Source: Petrimonas sulfuriphila (GTDB lineage Bacteria; Bacteroidota; Bacteroidia; Bacteroidales; Dysgonomonadaceae). Taken from it: a DNA stretch of 64,000 nt. A program made the position numbers and the translations under genes. The notes below the pieces were generated by a model. It was not told the origin of the DNA. It searched no databases and saw only the letters and a list, made by a program, of their open reading frames with translations. Each line of letters begins with the position of its first letter. Positions within the stretch are counted from its first letter, which is position 1. The stretch is from positions 1,364,001 to 1,428,000 of the forward strand of contig CP073276.1 of assembly GCA_038561985.1 (NCBI GenBank), read 5' to 3'. Shown in pieces: positions 46,083 through 55,747 of this stretch.

Positions 46083-47390
46083 TCAGCTGTGGTTGATTTT
46101 AATCAGCTCCGTTAACTCTCTCCAACTGTCGGGGAACTTCTTCACAAATCGGTTAACGCACCATTTTCTGGCAAGAGATTTTGCCCATTTACGCCACCAG
46201 CATGCAAAATAGAACGTTGCAGGCATTAGAAAAGAATAGGCGAACGCCCACCATCCGTTGAAAACCAGGCCAACGATTAGGGATTGAATAACAACGAAAG
46301 CGGGGACGATAAACATACCGGAAACGACACGGACCGTCGGTATAAACTGATCGTCTTTAAAAAGCCCGAGTAGTTTTCTGTAGCCAATTATGGGAAAGAT
46401 TCCGTTGACAAACCCGAAAACGGCCAGGGGCAGCGAAACGATCAGGAGCAACAGGTGCAAGACGATTAAAACCGTTGAGGCCGGTTTTAAGACATTGTCC
46501 CTGGATGTTAACCGGTGTTTTTTGAGTATGCTCTCTGCCCTGCGGAAATTTTCAATGTGCGTATCGAAGGAGGGCCTGTCCCGGTGGAACATCTCATCCA
46601 GCGTGTGGACAACCTCCTGCGAAGCCAGCAGATAATCTTCTTGCTTCCCGGCATATTTTCCCCTTACCAGTTGGGGTGCGTTCCAATCGATGGCCCAAAC
46701 GTATTCATCGTAAAACGCATCGTTCCATATGTTCACGATCAGTCTCTTCATGCTGTTTTCCAGATCGTGCCTCAAAGAGTTGGCTGCCATGTTGGGGTTT
46801 TCTTCGTATTGTTTGCGGTAATCCGCCACTTGGATGGGTTTCCCGAAAACTACGTACGCATCGGAAAGGAATCCGAAAATATCCGGGTAATATACCCCTA
46901 CGGGAATAACTTCGCTGTTCAAGGTGAAATCCTCGCTTGCTTCTATGGGCAATACAATTCGGGAAATGGCCTTCTGAACAGGCAGTAATGACATTTTGGG
47001 ATTATGCCTCCCTTCTGGATATAGCGCCATCGGAATTCTCTTTTTCAGCAGCTCTCCGCTCAACCGAAACGATTCGTTGTTGTTCCCCAGGTTTTCCACC
47101 CCATCCCGGATGCGATATACCGGCATAATATGAAGCCACTTCATGATAGCGGCAACGGTAGGTTTCCTGAATACATCCGCACGGGCCAGGAAAACCGGTT
47201 CCTTTTTACAAGCGTTCAACAACAAAAAAGGATCGATAACGGCGTTGCGGTGGTTCGATGCAAAAATTACCGGATGATCTTCGTTGATGTTTTCAGTCCC
47301 CTTGTATACAATTTTCCTGTAATGCAGGTTGAGGGTGATCCGTTCGAAAAAACGGACAATTTCGTATCCTTTACTGTATTCGTACTTCAT
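46083..47390 (-). CDS. 1-acyl-glycerol-3-phosphate acyltransferase-like membrane protein
   Basis: A 435-residue PlsC-type acyltransferase. The His-Asp motif occurs as ASNHRNAVIDPF, in which the spacing is His-x5-Asp instead of the usual His-x4-Asp. The second motif ALYPEGRHNPKMSLLP binds the glycerol phosphate. Two or three C-terminal membrane helices (about residues 305-410) anchor it. This C-terminal extension is common in a Bacteroidota subgroup. Its stop is 8 bp from the GH92 end (convergent), and its start overlaps the symporter gene stop by four bases. The exact acyl acceptor is unknown. Confidence 0.82.
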   Translation of the reverse strand: MKYEYSKGYEIVRFFERITLNLHYRKIVYKGTENINEDHPVIFASNHRNAVIDPFLLLNACKKEPVFLARADVFRKPTVAAIMKWLHIMPVYRIRDGVENLGNNNESFRLSGELLKKRIPMALYPEGRHNPKMSLLPVQKAISRIVLPIEASEDFTLNSEVIPVGVYYPDIFGFLSDAYVVFGKPIQVADYRKQYEENPNMAANSLRHDLENSMKRLIVNIWNDAFYDEYVWAIDWNAPQLVRGKYAGKQEDYLLASQEVVHTLDEMFHRDRPSFDTHIENFRRAESILKKHRLTSRDNVLKPASTVLIVLHLLLLIVSLPLAVFGFVNGIFPIIGYRKLLGLFKDDQFIPTVRVVSGMFIVPAFVVIQSLIVGLVFNGWWAFAYSFLMPATFYFACWWRKWAKSLARKWCVNRFVKKFPDSWRELTELIKINHS

Positions 47391-48355
47391 GATGTTACAG
47401 CAATGTGTTTAATGGATTCTCTCCGCCAGTAAAAAGCCAGCATCAGACCGGCAACAATGTGCCAGATTCCCCACCAGGCAGCAATAAATGCCATTCCCCC
47501 AAGCTCCAGTTCCGGAGGAAAAACCCGGGGATTAAAAATTAAGGCCAGTCCCAGCCCCGAGTTCTGTATTCCCGTTTCGATAGAGATAGTCCGGGAGTTA
47601 AGTTTATTTATCTTGAGGGCTCTGGGGAACAGGTATCCGCCTAAGAAGGCGATCCCATTATGCAGTAAAACAATCAAAAAAACCAGGTGGATGTATTTCA
47701 GAAAAAGGGAGAAATTTCCCGCCAACGCTCCTGCCAGGAAAGCGATAAAAAATAAAACCGATGCAATCTGTACGTGTTTTTCCACTTTTTTTACGAATAC
47801 CGGAAATTTCATCCCGACGATCATTCCCATTATCACAGGTATTCCCAGAATGATGAAAACAGTGCGGAACATTTCCACGGGATCGATGGTGATTGGAACC
47901 AGAAGTGGGGATTTGCTAGCGTAAAGCCCGCCCCAGTAAGCAAAATTGAGAGGCGTCATAAACAAACTCAATACGGTGGTGGTTGCCGTCAGGCTTACAG
48001 ACAAAGCCACATTCGACTTCGACAATGCCGAAATCATGTTTGAGACATTCCCGCCGGGACAGGAAGCTACCAGGATCATTCCCATTGCTACCGGGACGCT
48101 CGGTTTGATAACGAGGACCAGCAGGTAAGTTAAAGCCGGCAGCAGGATATATTGCGAGATAACCCCCACTATAGCCGGCTTGGGATTCAATGCGATGTCC
48201 CTAAAATGTTTGGGTCTTATGCCCAACGCCACACCAAACATAATAAACGCGATGGCTATATTCATCATGTTTAACGAGTTTTGGTTGAAGTTGAGTTGTA
48301 CCGTGTTCAGCTGTTCCAGGTTTCCGAATAGTGACAAAAGCGGCAAATGTTGCAT
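47387..48355 (-). CDS. Bile acid:sodium symporter family protein
   Basis: A 322-residue inner-membrane protein with nine to ten helices of the BASS/SBF family. The start at 48355 lies 27 bases after a strong -7 box, and the longer frame from 48460 would run through this promoter. The crossed-helix signature is visible in ILVASCPGGNVSNMISALSKSNVALSVSLT and in the later ETGIQNSGLGLALIF. Bacterial members move pantoate, other organic acids or bile acids, so the substrate is open. The end overlaps the acyltransferase start by four bases (ATGA), forming a two-gene operon. Confidence 0.88.
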   Translation of the reverse strand: MQHLPLLSLFGNLEQLNTVQLNFNQNSLNMMNIAIAFIMFGVALGIRPKHFRDIALNPKPAIVGVISQYILLPALTYLLVLVIKPSVPVAMGMILVASCPGGNVSNMISALSKSNVALSVSLTATTTVLSLFMTPLNFAYWGGLYASKSPLLVPITIDPVEMFRTVFIILGIPVIMGMIVGMKFPVFVKKVEKHVQIASVLFFIAFLAGALAGNFSLFLKYIHLVFLIVLLHNGIAFLGGYLFPRALKINKLNSRTISIETGIQNSGLGLALIFNPRVFPPELELGGMAFIAAWWGIWHIVAGLMLAFYWRRESIKHIAVTS

Positions 48356-48381
48356 AGGGAGTACTTTATGATTTCCAGCCG

Positions 48382-48412
48382 CAAAGGTAACTTTTTTGAA
48401 AAGAAACGCAAA
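48382..48412 (-). promoter_or_regulatory. Bacteroidota-type promoter of symporter operon
   Basis: The minus strand has TTTG (48412-48409), a 19-base spacer and TACCTTTG (48389-48382), close to the ideal. It decides the start of the symporter gene at 48355. Confidence 0.75.
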
Positions 48413-48474
48413 GCTAGATTTCGATAAATCTGTTTTAAATTCATTTAATAAAATATCCAATCAAAATTAATTGC

Positions 48475-48482
48475 TATTTTTG
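48475..48482 (+). promoter_or_regulatory. -7 box of the zinc-ribbon protein gene
   Basis: TATTTTTG matches TAnnTTTG. It lies 86 bases before the ATG at 48568; no clear -33 partner was found. Confidence 0.4.
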
Positions 48483-48567
48483 CAAAGGATAATCGTTACC
48501 TATGTTTTACGTATATTAATTACCAACATACATATAAAGAGGTTAAAAAAATTACTTCCGCGAAAAC

Positions 48568-49272
48568 ATGAAAGAAGAAAAGTTAGTCCGTTGCCGTCCT
48601 TGCGGTTATGTAATGAAAGAGAGCGAACTGGGTGATGTATGTCCTGCTTGTGGTTTACCGAGAGATGTATTTGAGCCCTACCGGGAAAAGGTCTCTTCCG
48701 GACGTTTGCGGTTTTTAGCCCTGGATATCCATCCCATAGCTATTCACCTTTCGCAGACATTTGTTGCCCTTGTGCCGTTTCTCATCATCTTCCATTATCT
48801 CTTCCCGGACTTTGAGCCGACGATCATCCATTCGGTGATTGCCTTTTCGGTATACTTGTTTCCGCTCACCCTTATATTGTCTGCATTATCCGGGTATGCA
48901 GACGGACTTGTACGTTTTAAAACGATAAACACCCCTTTGTTGTTAAAGAAGATTATTCTCAGTGTCATCGTGATTGCACTTGCCGTTATTCAGGCAATAG
49001 TTTTTAGGCGTGATATTTACCCCTGGTACTTTCTACTTCTTTCTCTCGGATCGCTTGCTACCGCCGTGCAACTGGGTATGTTGGGAAAACACCTAATCAA
49101 CGTAATTCTTCCGGGCACTCTGGTGCTCCGCGGTGTGAAAAAACAAGCGTCATCCGCTGAGCCGGTAAAAAGTCCGAAAATGAGTCCGGAAGAAATTGCC
49201 CGGCGGGTACAGGAAAAGCAAGCAGCAAAAGCGCGTGCGCAGAAAGAAAACGGAACGAACAACACAGAATAA
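48568..49272 (+). CDS. Membrane protein with N-terminal rubredoxin-like zinc ribbon and DUF2231-like domain
   Basis: A 234-residue protein. The first 30 residues hold two CxxC pairs (Cys9, Cys12, Cys25 and Cys28; RCRPCGYV and VCPACGLP), which suit a rubredoxin-type iron or a zinc site. It is followed by four membrane helices (about residues 55-195) beginning with LDIHPIAIHLSQTFVALVP, which resembles DUF2231, whose His may bind heme or metal. The C-terminal tail is highly charged. A rubredoxin-like domain on a membrane anchor suggests electron transfer, but no partner is adjacent. The downstream gene starts 45 bp later. Confidence 0.65.
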   Translation: MKEEKLVRCRPCGYVMKESELGDVCPACGLPRDVFEPYREKVSSGRLRFLALDIHPIAIHLSQTFVALVPFLIIFHYLFPDFEPTIIHSVIAFSVYLFPLTLILSALSGYADGLVRFKTINTPLLLKKIILSVIVIALAVIQAIVFRRDIYPWYFLLLSLGSLATAVQLGMLGKHLINVILPGTLVLRGVKKQASSAEPVKSPKMSPEEIARRVQEKQAAKARAQKENGTNNTE

Positions 49273-49317
49273 TTCCTGAGAAATACAGATATCAGTTTAT
49301 CAAATAAAAACAATAAA

Positions 49318-50331
49318 ATGAAAGACAAAGAGATTTTTACAGAAAGGCTTTCCAGAAGAGGTTTTCTGGGTGCTGCTGCTGCTGCGACGGCTGCTTCAGT
49401 AATTCCGTTTTCTACATCGTACGGGAGTACTCAGTCATCGGCTCCGGGAAAGGGTATTCCGAATTCGAAATTCAGTGGAGTCCAGGTCGGTGCTATTACC
49501 TACAGTTTCCGTGACTTGACCGGTGGCCTTGAAGCAGTTTTAAAGGCTTGCGTTGATGCAGGCTTAAGCTCCGTTGAGCTGATGGGTACAGGCGTGGAGG
49601 ATTACCTTGGAGCTCCCAAAAATCCGTTGCAACGTCCTCCCGGTGCTCCGCGTCAGCTTTCCGATGCAGAAAGGAAGACGCTGGATCAGTACAACCGCGA
49701 CTTGAAAGAATGGCGAAAAGTAAACGGAACGCTGGATAAATATGCCCAACTCCGAAAAAAATTCAACGATGCGGGTGTGAAAATCCATATCTATAAATGG
49801 GTGGCCGGAAATACGGAAGAGGAACTCGATTATTCATTCAAAGTGGCCAAAACACTTGGGGCAATAGGAATCAGTGCTGAACTGAACGATGAAAATGCCC
49901 GGCTGATGGGGCCCGTTGCCGCCAGAAACGGGATGTACGCCATTTTACACAACCATTATCAGTTTGGAGAGCCCGGTTTTGATGTAGACGGGTTGTTGGC
50001 ATACTCACCGGCCAACATGCTGAACTTCGATATAGGGCATTACCTGGGGTCAACCGGGTTGAACCCTGCCGATTTTATTCGGAAATATTACAACCGGATT
50101 GCAAGTATTCACGTAAAGGATAAGACGAGCGCAACGAATGCCACGCAAAAGAATACTAACCAGGTATTCGGGCAGGGAGAAACCCCCATTGCCGAAGTGT
50201 TGCGCTTAATCCAGAAAGAGAAGTGGCCAATTTATTGCGATATCGAATTGGAGTATCCGGTTGTACCCTGGTCAACTTCGGTAAAGGAGGTAAGAACCTG
50301 TATGGAGTATTGCCGGCAGATATTGATTTGA
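49318..50331 (+). CDS. Sugar phosphate isomerase/epimerase-family protein with Tat-type signal
   Basis: A 337-residue TIM-barrel protein of the xylose-isomerase-like AP endonuclease 2 superfamily. The N-terminus has a twin-arginine-like signal (LSRRGFLGAAAAATAAS), so it is exported. Metal-ligand type residues are in SSVELMGTG, LHNHYQF, NFDIGHYLG, SIHVKDK and YCDIELEYP. These exported relatives often occur with Gfo/Idh/MocA and DUF1080 proteins in keto-sugar metabolism; the nearest such pair is 23 kb upstream at 24071-26516. The next gene, rarA, starts 14 bp after its stop. The true reaction is unknown. Confidence 0.85.
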   Translation: MKDKEIFTERLSRRGFLGAAAAATAASVIPFSTSYGSTQSSAPGKGIPNSKFSGVQVGAITYSFRDLTGGLEAVLKACVDAGLSSVELMGTGVEDYLGAPKNPLQRPPGAPRQLSDAERKTLDQYNRDLKEWRKVNGTLDKYAQLRKKFNDAGVKIHIYKWVAGNTEEELDYSFKVAKTLGAIGISAELNDENARLMGPVAARNGMYAILHNHYQFGEPGFDVDGLLAYSPANMLNFDIGHYLGSTGLNPADFIRKYYNRIASIHVKDKTSATNATQKNTNQVFGQGETPIAEVLRLIQKEKWPIYCDIELEYPVVPWSTSVKEVRTCMEYCRQILI

Positions 50332-50345
50332 TCCGTGAGAAAGTG

Positions 50346-51611
50346 ATGAGTGCACCTTTGGCAGAACGGTTGCGTCCGCGGAGCCTGGACGAATTTATCG
50401 GGCAAACACATTTGGTCGGTAAAGGGGCTGTTTTGCGCAAGATGATCGATTCGGGCCGGATCCCTTCCATCATTTTCTGGGGACCGCCGGGTGTCGGCAA
50501 AACTACGCTGGCAAACATCATTGCCAACACGTTGCACGCTCCGTTTTATAAGTTAAGCGCCATTAATTCGGGAGTAAAGGATGTGCGGGACGTGATTGAG
50601 AAGGCCAAGAACAACCGTTTTTTTGAAGCTGCTGCCCCCATTCTATTTATTGATGAGATTCACCGGTTCAGCAAGTCGCAACAGGATTCCCTGTTACATG
50701 CCGTAGAAACCGGAATCATTACGCTCATCGGTGCAACAACGGAGAATCCATCGTTTGAAGTTATCCGCCCGTTGCTTTCGCGTTGTCAGGTTTACGTTTT
50801 GAAATCCATGGAGGTAAAAGACCTGCAGGTGTTGATGGATCGTGCGCTGACCGAAGATGATATCCTGAAAGGAAAAGAGATCGAAGTTGAGGAAACCGAT
50901 GCTCTTTTCCGTTTTTCGGGAGGTGATGCGCGTAAGCTGCTGAATATTATGGAGCTGGTTATAGCTGCAGAAGAGACCGGAGAAAAAATCGTTATCACGG
51001 ATAAGGGTGTTACGGAGCGCTTACAGGAAAATCCGGCGGCGTACGATAAGGGTGGCGAGATGCACTACGACATCATTTCGGCGTTTATAAAATCCATTCG
51101 CGGGAGTGACCCCGATGCTGCGGTTTACTGGCTGGCGCGGATGGTTGCGGGAGGGGAAGATCCTAAATTTATCGCGCGCAGACTGGTTATCTCGGCTGCT
51201 GAAGATATCGGGTTGGCCAACCCCAACGCCCTGCTGCTGGCCAATGCCTGTTTTGATACCCTTCAGAAAATCGGATGGCCAGAAGGGCGCATCGTATTGG
51301 CGCAAACAGCCATATACCTGGCTACCTCCCCGAAGAGTAATTCCGCTTACCTGGCTATCGACAGCGCCATTTCGAAAGTGGAGCAAACGGGAAACCTCCC
51401 TGTACCGCTGCATTTGCGCAACGCTCCCACTTCGTTGATGAAGGAGCTTGATTATGGGAAGGCTTACAAATATTCCCACGATTACGAGAATAACTTTGTC
51501 AAACAGGAATACCTGCCCCGGGAGTTGAAAAGCAGTAAGTTCTGGCAGGCTCAGCCCAATCCTTCGGAGGCGAAAATGAAGGAATTGATGAAAAAATTGT
51601 GGGGAAAATAA
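50346..51611 (+). CDS. rarA: Replication-associated recombination protein A (MgsA/RarA)
   Basis: A 421-residue AAA+ ATPase acting at stalled replication forks. The start at 50346 (MSAPLAERLRP) is the family-typical beginning; a frame open from 50223 would overlap the preceding gene. Walker A is GPPGVGKTT (residues 46-53), and Walker B is LFIDEIHRF with the sensor-like Arg following. The C-terminal tetramerisation helices contain HYDIISAFIKSIRGSDPDAAVYWLARM. It lies 14 bp after the epimerase-like gene and converges with the LptD-like gene at 51616. Confidence 0.94.
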   Translation: MSAPLAERLRPRSLDEFIGQTHLVGKGAVLRKMIDSGRIPSIIFWGPPGVGKTTLANIIANTLHAPFYKLSAINSGVKDVRDVIEKAKNNRFFEAAAPILFIDEIHRFSKSQQDSLLHAVETGIITLIGATTENPSFEVIRPLLSRCQVYVLKSMEVKDLQVLMDRALTEDDILKGKEIEVEETDALFRFSGGDARKLLNIMELVIAAEETGEKIVITDKGVTERLQENPAAYDKGGEMHYDIISAFIKSIRGSDPDAAVYWLARMVAGGEDPKFIARRLVISAAEDIGLANPNALLLANACFDTLQKIGWPEGRIVLAQTAIYLATSPKSNSAYLAIDSAISKVEQTGNLPVPLHLRNAPTSLMKELDYGKAYKYSHDYENNFVKQEYLPRELKSSKFWQAQPNPSEAKMKELMKKLWGK

Positions 51612-51615
51612 ATGC

Positions 51616-54357
51616 TTAATACCAATTGCTTACGTTGTCGTACGGTGATGAACGCTGATCGTATTTCAAGTCTTGCAGCATGGAAGCGTTGGCTCGGATG
51701 GTAAAATTGTACGATTTATACGGCCCGATGGGGATAAAACTGGCCGACATGCTCCAGCAGTGCAGGTTCCGGGTCAGTGAGCAGTTGATGCTTGTGAATT
51801 TTTTATAATCAAAATTATAGTCGGTATTGAACGTCAAGTTCCAGTTTTTGGTCGGTTGGATGGAACCGCTGAAACCTAGGCTGTGCGTCAACTTTCCCGG
51901 ATATTCCATCCGGTCAAAATCGAAATTCTGCATATCGTACCCATACCTTACCGAATAGTTAAACGAGAGATTCCACTGAATCTGATTTTTCAGGTAGCCG
52001 TCATCGTCAAATTCTCCTATGGACTGGCTTCCGGTATCAAAAACACTTTTCTTTGCGGCGGCTTCGTTTGGATTCCGTCCCATCGTGCCGTCATCAGGAA
52101 GGTTGGCGTTGGAGTCTTCTCCGCCCTCCTTGTCCTCGTTGCTAGCGTCTTCTTTGCCGAACAGTTTCTTAAAGGTATCCTGGTTGACGGAGTAGGAGAA
52201 CGAGGTGCCGGTACTTTGCAGTTTCCCGATTCCTTTGCCGTTAAAAACACGTAGTTTGTCCACTGCAACCGGCCTTCCGTTCTTGTCCAGCTCATAGACA
52301 TACGGGTCCCAAGTAGCGTTAAGGCTCAGGGTGTAGGATTTTGACAATTTCAAACGGACATTGGTGTTGATCATGCTCCATTTCATGGAGTCTGCCATCA
52401 TGTTGTAGCTGAAGTTTACACCCAGGTCGTCGATTAGGCTTATTTTTTTTAATCCGGTGGTGTCGCTCTCGCTTTTCACTTTCATCTCGAGGTTGTTCTT
52501 AAAATCGAATCCGATACTCCCGCTTTGTCCTGCAGGAGCGGTTCCGAACATCATTCGGGAATAAGGCGAATAAGAATATTCCACATCCTCCCCGAATTCA
52601 TTGCGGTAAGTGTATTTTTCGTAGAAACCGTACTTGGGATCTCCAAAATCGGGTTTGTAACTCAGGCTGATACTGGGTGAAAAGACGTGACGGATGCGGA
52701 TGTCTTGTGCTTTGTCTCCGAAAATCTTCCAGGGAACGTACATTCCGTACAGTTTTGTATTGGCACTGATGGAGGCGCCATAGTCGTACACCCTTTTGAA
52801 TCCGTTTACGGTATCCACAACCACGTTTCTCTTTTCCACCGGGTCCCAGGCCTCTTTTATTCCGCCGGTGTACCACCGTTCGGTGTAGTTCACCGACGGA
52901 GATATCTGGATCACGTCGAACAGCGAAAAGGTGGCACTCACCGGGATGCTGTGGCGCATGCCGTTTTGCCAGTCTTTGATAAGGTTTGATTTGAAGAACC
53001 TGTTCTCCTTGATCGCGTTTACCGAGTTGCGGAATTCACCCGAATAGCTCATGGATATTTTTTCGTACCACCTCTCGGCGCCTACCGCCTTTTTGCGCTT
53101 GAAGGGGTAGATGCGGTTCATGGTGATGGAGATGTTGGGCAACGTCGCGGAGACGGTGGAGTCGCGCGAGACCTGATTGATATTCATCGATGCCGATAAA
53201 CTCCAGGGCGAATCGGGGAAGCGCTGCGTGATGTTTACACTCGAACTTTTGGTGTTGTTGGATGCCTCGCGGGAGTAGAGCCGGGATAAGTCGTTCAGGT
53301 TGGCACGGCTTGTTGAGAAGTTCACACTGGCGGAAAACGTCCGGTACATGTTGGCTTTCGGGTCTTGCGAGTGGGTCCAGTTAATCCTGAAATCTTTGGA
53401 GACCGAATAGGCACCGGGAATATTCAGGTCTTTTAATCCCTTATCTCCGATGACGGTATTCAGGTAGCTTCCGTTTACACTACCGGAAAACTTGTACCTC
53501 TTGCGGTAATTAGACCGTGCACTAAGCCCCCAGGTCCCTTTGGTATATATCTCGCCGGTCAGCGCTAAATCAACATAATCGTTAATGGCAAAGTAATATC
53601 CGCCGTTCTGAAGATAAAATCCGCGTTCCATCTCATCACCATACGATGGCATAATTATTCCCGAAGAATAGGTTTCGGTGAAAGGGAAAAAAGCAAAGGG
53701 CAGGACAATAGGGAAAAGCGGGACATCGGCAACCACCAGCCAGGCCGGGCCTGTGACAACATCTTTTTCGGGACGTACCTTGGCTTTCGACAAGTTCAGG
53801 TAAAAATGCGGATGATCGTGCAGGTCGCAGGTGGTGTATTTGGCATTCACCATATAGAAGGAATTGTCGGCATTCTTTTTCGCCGTGTTGGCGACGATGT
53901 TCCCTTCTCCCTGTTGCGTTATAACGTTGGATATAAATGCCTTGCCAGTGTCGAAATTGTAGCGGACCTTTTTCATTTCGTATTCGGTACCTCCCTGCGT
54001 AAATACGGGAAACCCGAACTCCTTTCCGACTGAATCGAGCCCGAAGGTGGATGAGATGAGATTGCTATCCAGGTTCATGGTGATCTGTTCCCCCTTGATG
54101 CCCAGGTCGCCGTATTTTACATCGGCGTCACCGTAAAGGTAACCCAAATTGCCTTTGGTGAAAACCATGGAATCCTGGGCTGTATAGAATACCGGGGCCG
54201 TGAGCTTCTCTTTTGTCGATAGTGAGTCTGCAGTAACTGAGTCTGTGGGCTGTTGACGCAATGAATCACTGCTCAGCGTTCTTGTTTGGGAAAAAGAAAG
54301 TTGAGGAAGAAGCGTGGTTACGGTTAGAAAATATAAAACGGTTATGAGTTGTTTCAT
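51616..54357 (-). CDS. lptD: LptD-like outer-membrane LPS assembly protein
   Basis: A 913-residue outer-membrane protein with a signal peptide ending near residue 23 (LSFSQ); the start at 54357 (MKQLITVLYF) opens this signal directly. An N-terminal OstA/LptA-like beta-jellyroll (about residues 55-160: YGDADVKYGDLGIKGEQITM) is followed by a long region of alternating beta-strands forming a 26-strand-type barrel. It matches the Bacteroidota form of LptD, which inserts LPS in the outer leaflet. A low-complexity acidic insert (about residues 700-735, rich in Glu, Asp and Gly) is seen near the end. Assignment rests on architecture and length. Confidence 0.8.
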   Translation of the reverse strand: MKQLITVLYFLTVTTLLPQLSFSQTRTLSSDSLRQQPTDSVTADSLSTKEKLTAPVFYTAQDSMVFTKGNLGYLYGDADVKYGDLGIKGEQITMNLDSNLISSTFGLDSVGKEFGFPVFTQGGTEYEMKKVRYNFDTGKAFISNVITQQGEGNIVANTAKKNADNSFYMVNAKYTTCDLHDHPHFYLNLSKAKVRPEKDVVTGPAWLVVADVPLFPIVLPFAFFPFTETYSSGIIMPSYGDEMERGFYLQNGGYYFAINDYVDLALTGEIYTKGTWGLSARSNYRKRYKFSGSVNGSYLNTVIGDKGLKDLNIPGAYSVSKDFRINWTHSQDPKANMYRTFSASVNFSTSRANLNDLSRLYSREASNNTKSSSVNITQRFPDSPWSLSASMNINQVSRDSTVSATLPNISITMNRIYPFKRKKAVGAERWYEKISMSYSGEFRNSVNAIKENRFFKSNLIKDWQNGMRHSIPVSATFSLFDVIQISPSVNYTERWYTGGIKEAWDPVEKRNVVVDTVNGFKRVYDYGASISANTKLYGMYVPWKIFGDKAQDIRIRHVFSPSISLSYKPDFGDPKYGFYEKYTYRNEFGEDVEYSYSPYSRMMFGTAPAGQSGSIGFDFKNNLEMKVKSESDTTGLKKISLIDDLGVNFSYNMMADSMKWSMINTNVRLKLSKSYTLSLNATWDPYVYELDKNGRPVAVDKLRVFNGKGIGKLQSTGTSFSYSVNQDTFKKLFGKEDASNEDKEGGEDSNANLPDDGTMGRNPNEAAAKKSVFDTGSQSIGEFDDDGYLKNQIQWNLSFNYSVRYGYDMQNFDFDRMEYPGKLTHSLGFSGSIQPTKNWNLTFNTDYNFDYKKFTSINCSLTRNLHCWSMSASFIPIGPYKSYNFTIRANASMLQDLKYDQRSSPYDNVSNWY

Positions 54358-54439
54358 CAACGAAAAGCCCCAATCTGATTCTAAGCGCAAAACTAATCAA
54401 TTTAGGTTTAATAGCGTTAAAAAATATCCAAAATAAAAC

Positions 54440-55744
54440 TTAAGACAAGTTTATTAACGCTTTTTTAAACGCAGCGAAATTCCGGGGGAGCGGATACGAT
54501 TGTTTTTTTTGTTTCATGAATGCCCCTAATCCTTTGGGAATTTCAATTTCCTTTGCGATACAACTCTCCACGGTTTCCTTAAATTTGGCAGGGTGTGCAG
54601 TGGCGAGGAAAATACCTGCCTCACTGGCTTTCCGGCCTTTCTTCAGGGCCAGGTAAGCACAGGCGCCGTGTGGGTCAAGGAGATAGTTTGATCCTTTGTA
54701 TACCCCTTTGATAGCCGATTGTATCTCTTCGTCGGAAAACCGGTATCCGGAAATATCTTTTGAAATGGCTTCGTGAGAGTGTCCGTAAAGGTTGAGGATG
54801 CGCTCGAAGTTGCTGGGTGAACCTACGTCCATGGCGTTGGCTATGGTTTGTACAGAGGGCCGGGGAGTATATTTCCCCGACTGTAGGTATTCCCGAAATA
54901 CATCGTTGCGGTTGTTAGCAGCAATAAACCGTTTTACCGGTAATCCCATCCGTTTGGCGAAAAGCCCCGCGGTAAGGTTGCCCAGGTTCCCGCTGGGCAC
55001 AGACAGGATCACATCCGTAGAAATCCCTTGCCTGGCCAGTTGTGCATAAGCGTAAAAATAATAAAACGACTGAGGCAGGAAGCGCGCCACATTGATGGAG
55101 TTGGCTGAGGTGAGATTCATCTGCAGGTTTAGTTCTTCATCCATAAACGCCGATTTCACCAGGGCCTGGCAATCGTCGAACGTCCCGTCAATTTCGAGTG
55201 CAACAATATTTTTTCCCAAGGTAGTGAACTGAGCTTCCTGAATATCGCTTACCTTTCCCGATGGGTACAAAACGAAAACGCGGATGCCCTTTACTCCCAA
55301 AAATCCGTTGGCAACCGCGCTTCCCGTGTCGCCCGAAGTGGCGACCAGTACTTTTACCTCTTCCTGCCTCTGTTCCTGCACGAAATAGGATAACATCCGT
55401 GCCATGAACCGGGCCCCCACATCCTTGAAGGCAAAGGTTGGCCCGTGAAAAAGCTCCAGCGCATAAATTCCGTCTTCCACCTTTACAAGAGGAATGTCAA
55501 AATTGAGCGTGTCGGCAACGATCTCATCCAGTTTTGTTTGTGGGATATCTTCCCCAAAGAAAGCCCGGGCTACCGTTCTAGCGATGGTTATCAATCCAAA
55601 ACGGCCGATTTCATCGAAAAAAACCTCCGGAAGATGGGGGATACTTTCGGGCATATAAAGCCCCTTGTCGGGAGCAAGTCCTTTTACCACGGCTTCCCGG
55701 AGCGATACAACGGGTGCGGACTGGTTGGTGCTGTAATAGTTCAT
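54440..55744 (-). CDS. thrC: Threonine synthase
   Basis: A 434-residue PLP enzyme converting O-phosphohomoserine to threonine. The PLP-Lys motif is FHGPTFAFKDVGARF (Lys in FKD), and the phosphate loop is VATSGDTGSAVANG. A further family segment is SANSINVARFLPQS. It is the last gene of the threonine operon, 3 bp after the proposed homoserine kinase, and is expected to be controlled through the leader at 59533-59601. Confidence 0.96.
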   Translation of the reverse strand: MNYYSTNQSAPVVSLREAVVKGLAPDKGLYMPESIPHLPEVFFDEIGRFGLITIARTVARAFFGEDIPQTKLDEIVADTLNFDIPLVKVEDGIYALELFHGPTFAFKDVGARFMARMLSYFVQEQRQEEVKVLVATSGDTGSAVANGFLGVKGIRVFVLYPSGKVSDIQEAQFTTLGKNIVALEIDGTFDDCQALVKSAFMDEELNLQMNLTSANSINVARFLPQSFYYFYAYAQLARQGISTDVILSVPSGNLGNLTAGLFAKRMGLPVKRFIAANNRNDVFREYLQSGKYTPRPSVQTIANAMDVGSPSNFERILNLYGHSHEAISKDISGYRFSDEEIQSAIKGVYKGSNYLLDPHGACAYLALKKGRKASEAGIFLATAHPAKFKETVESCIAKEIEIPKGLGAFMKQKKQSYPLPRNFAAFKKALINLS

Positions 55745-55747
55745 GTT

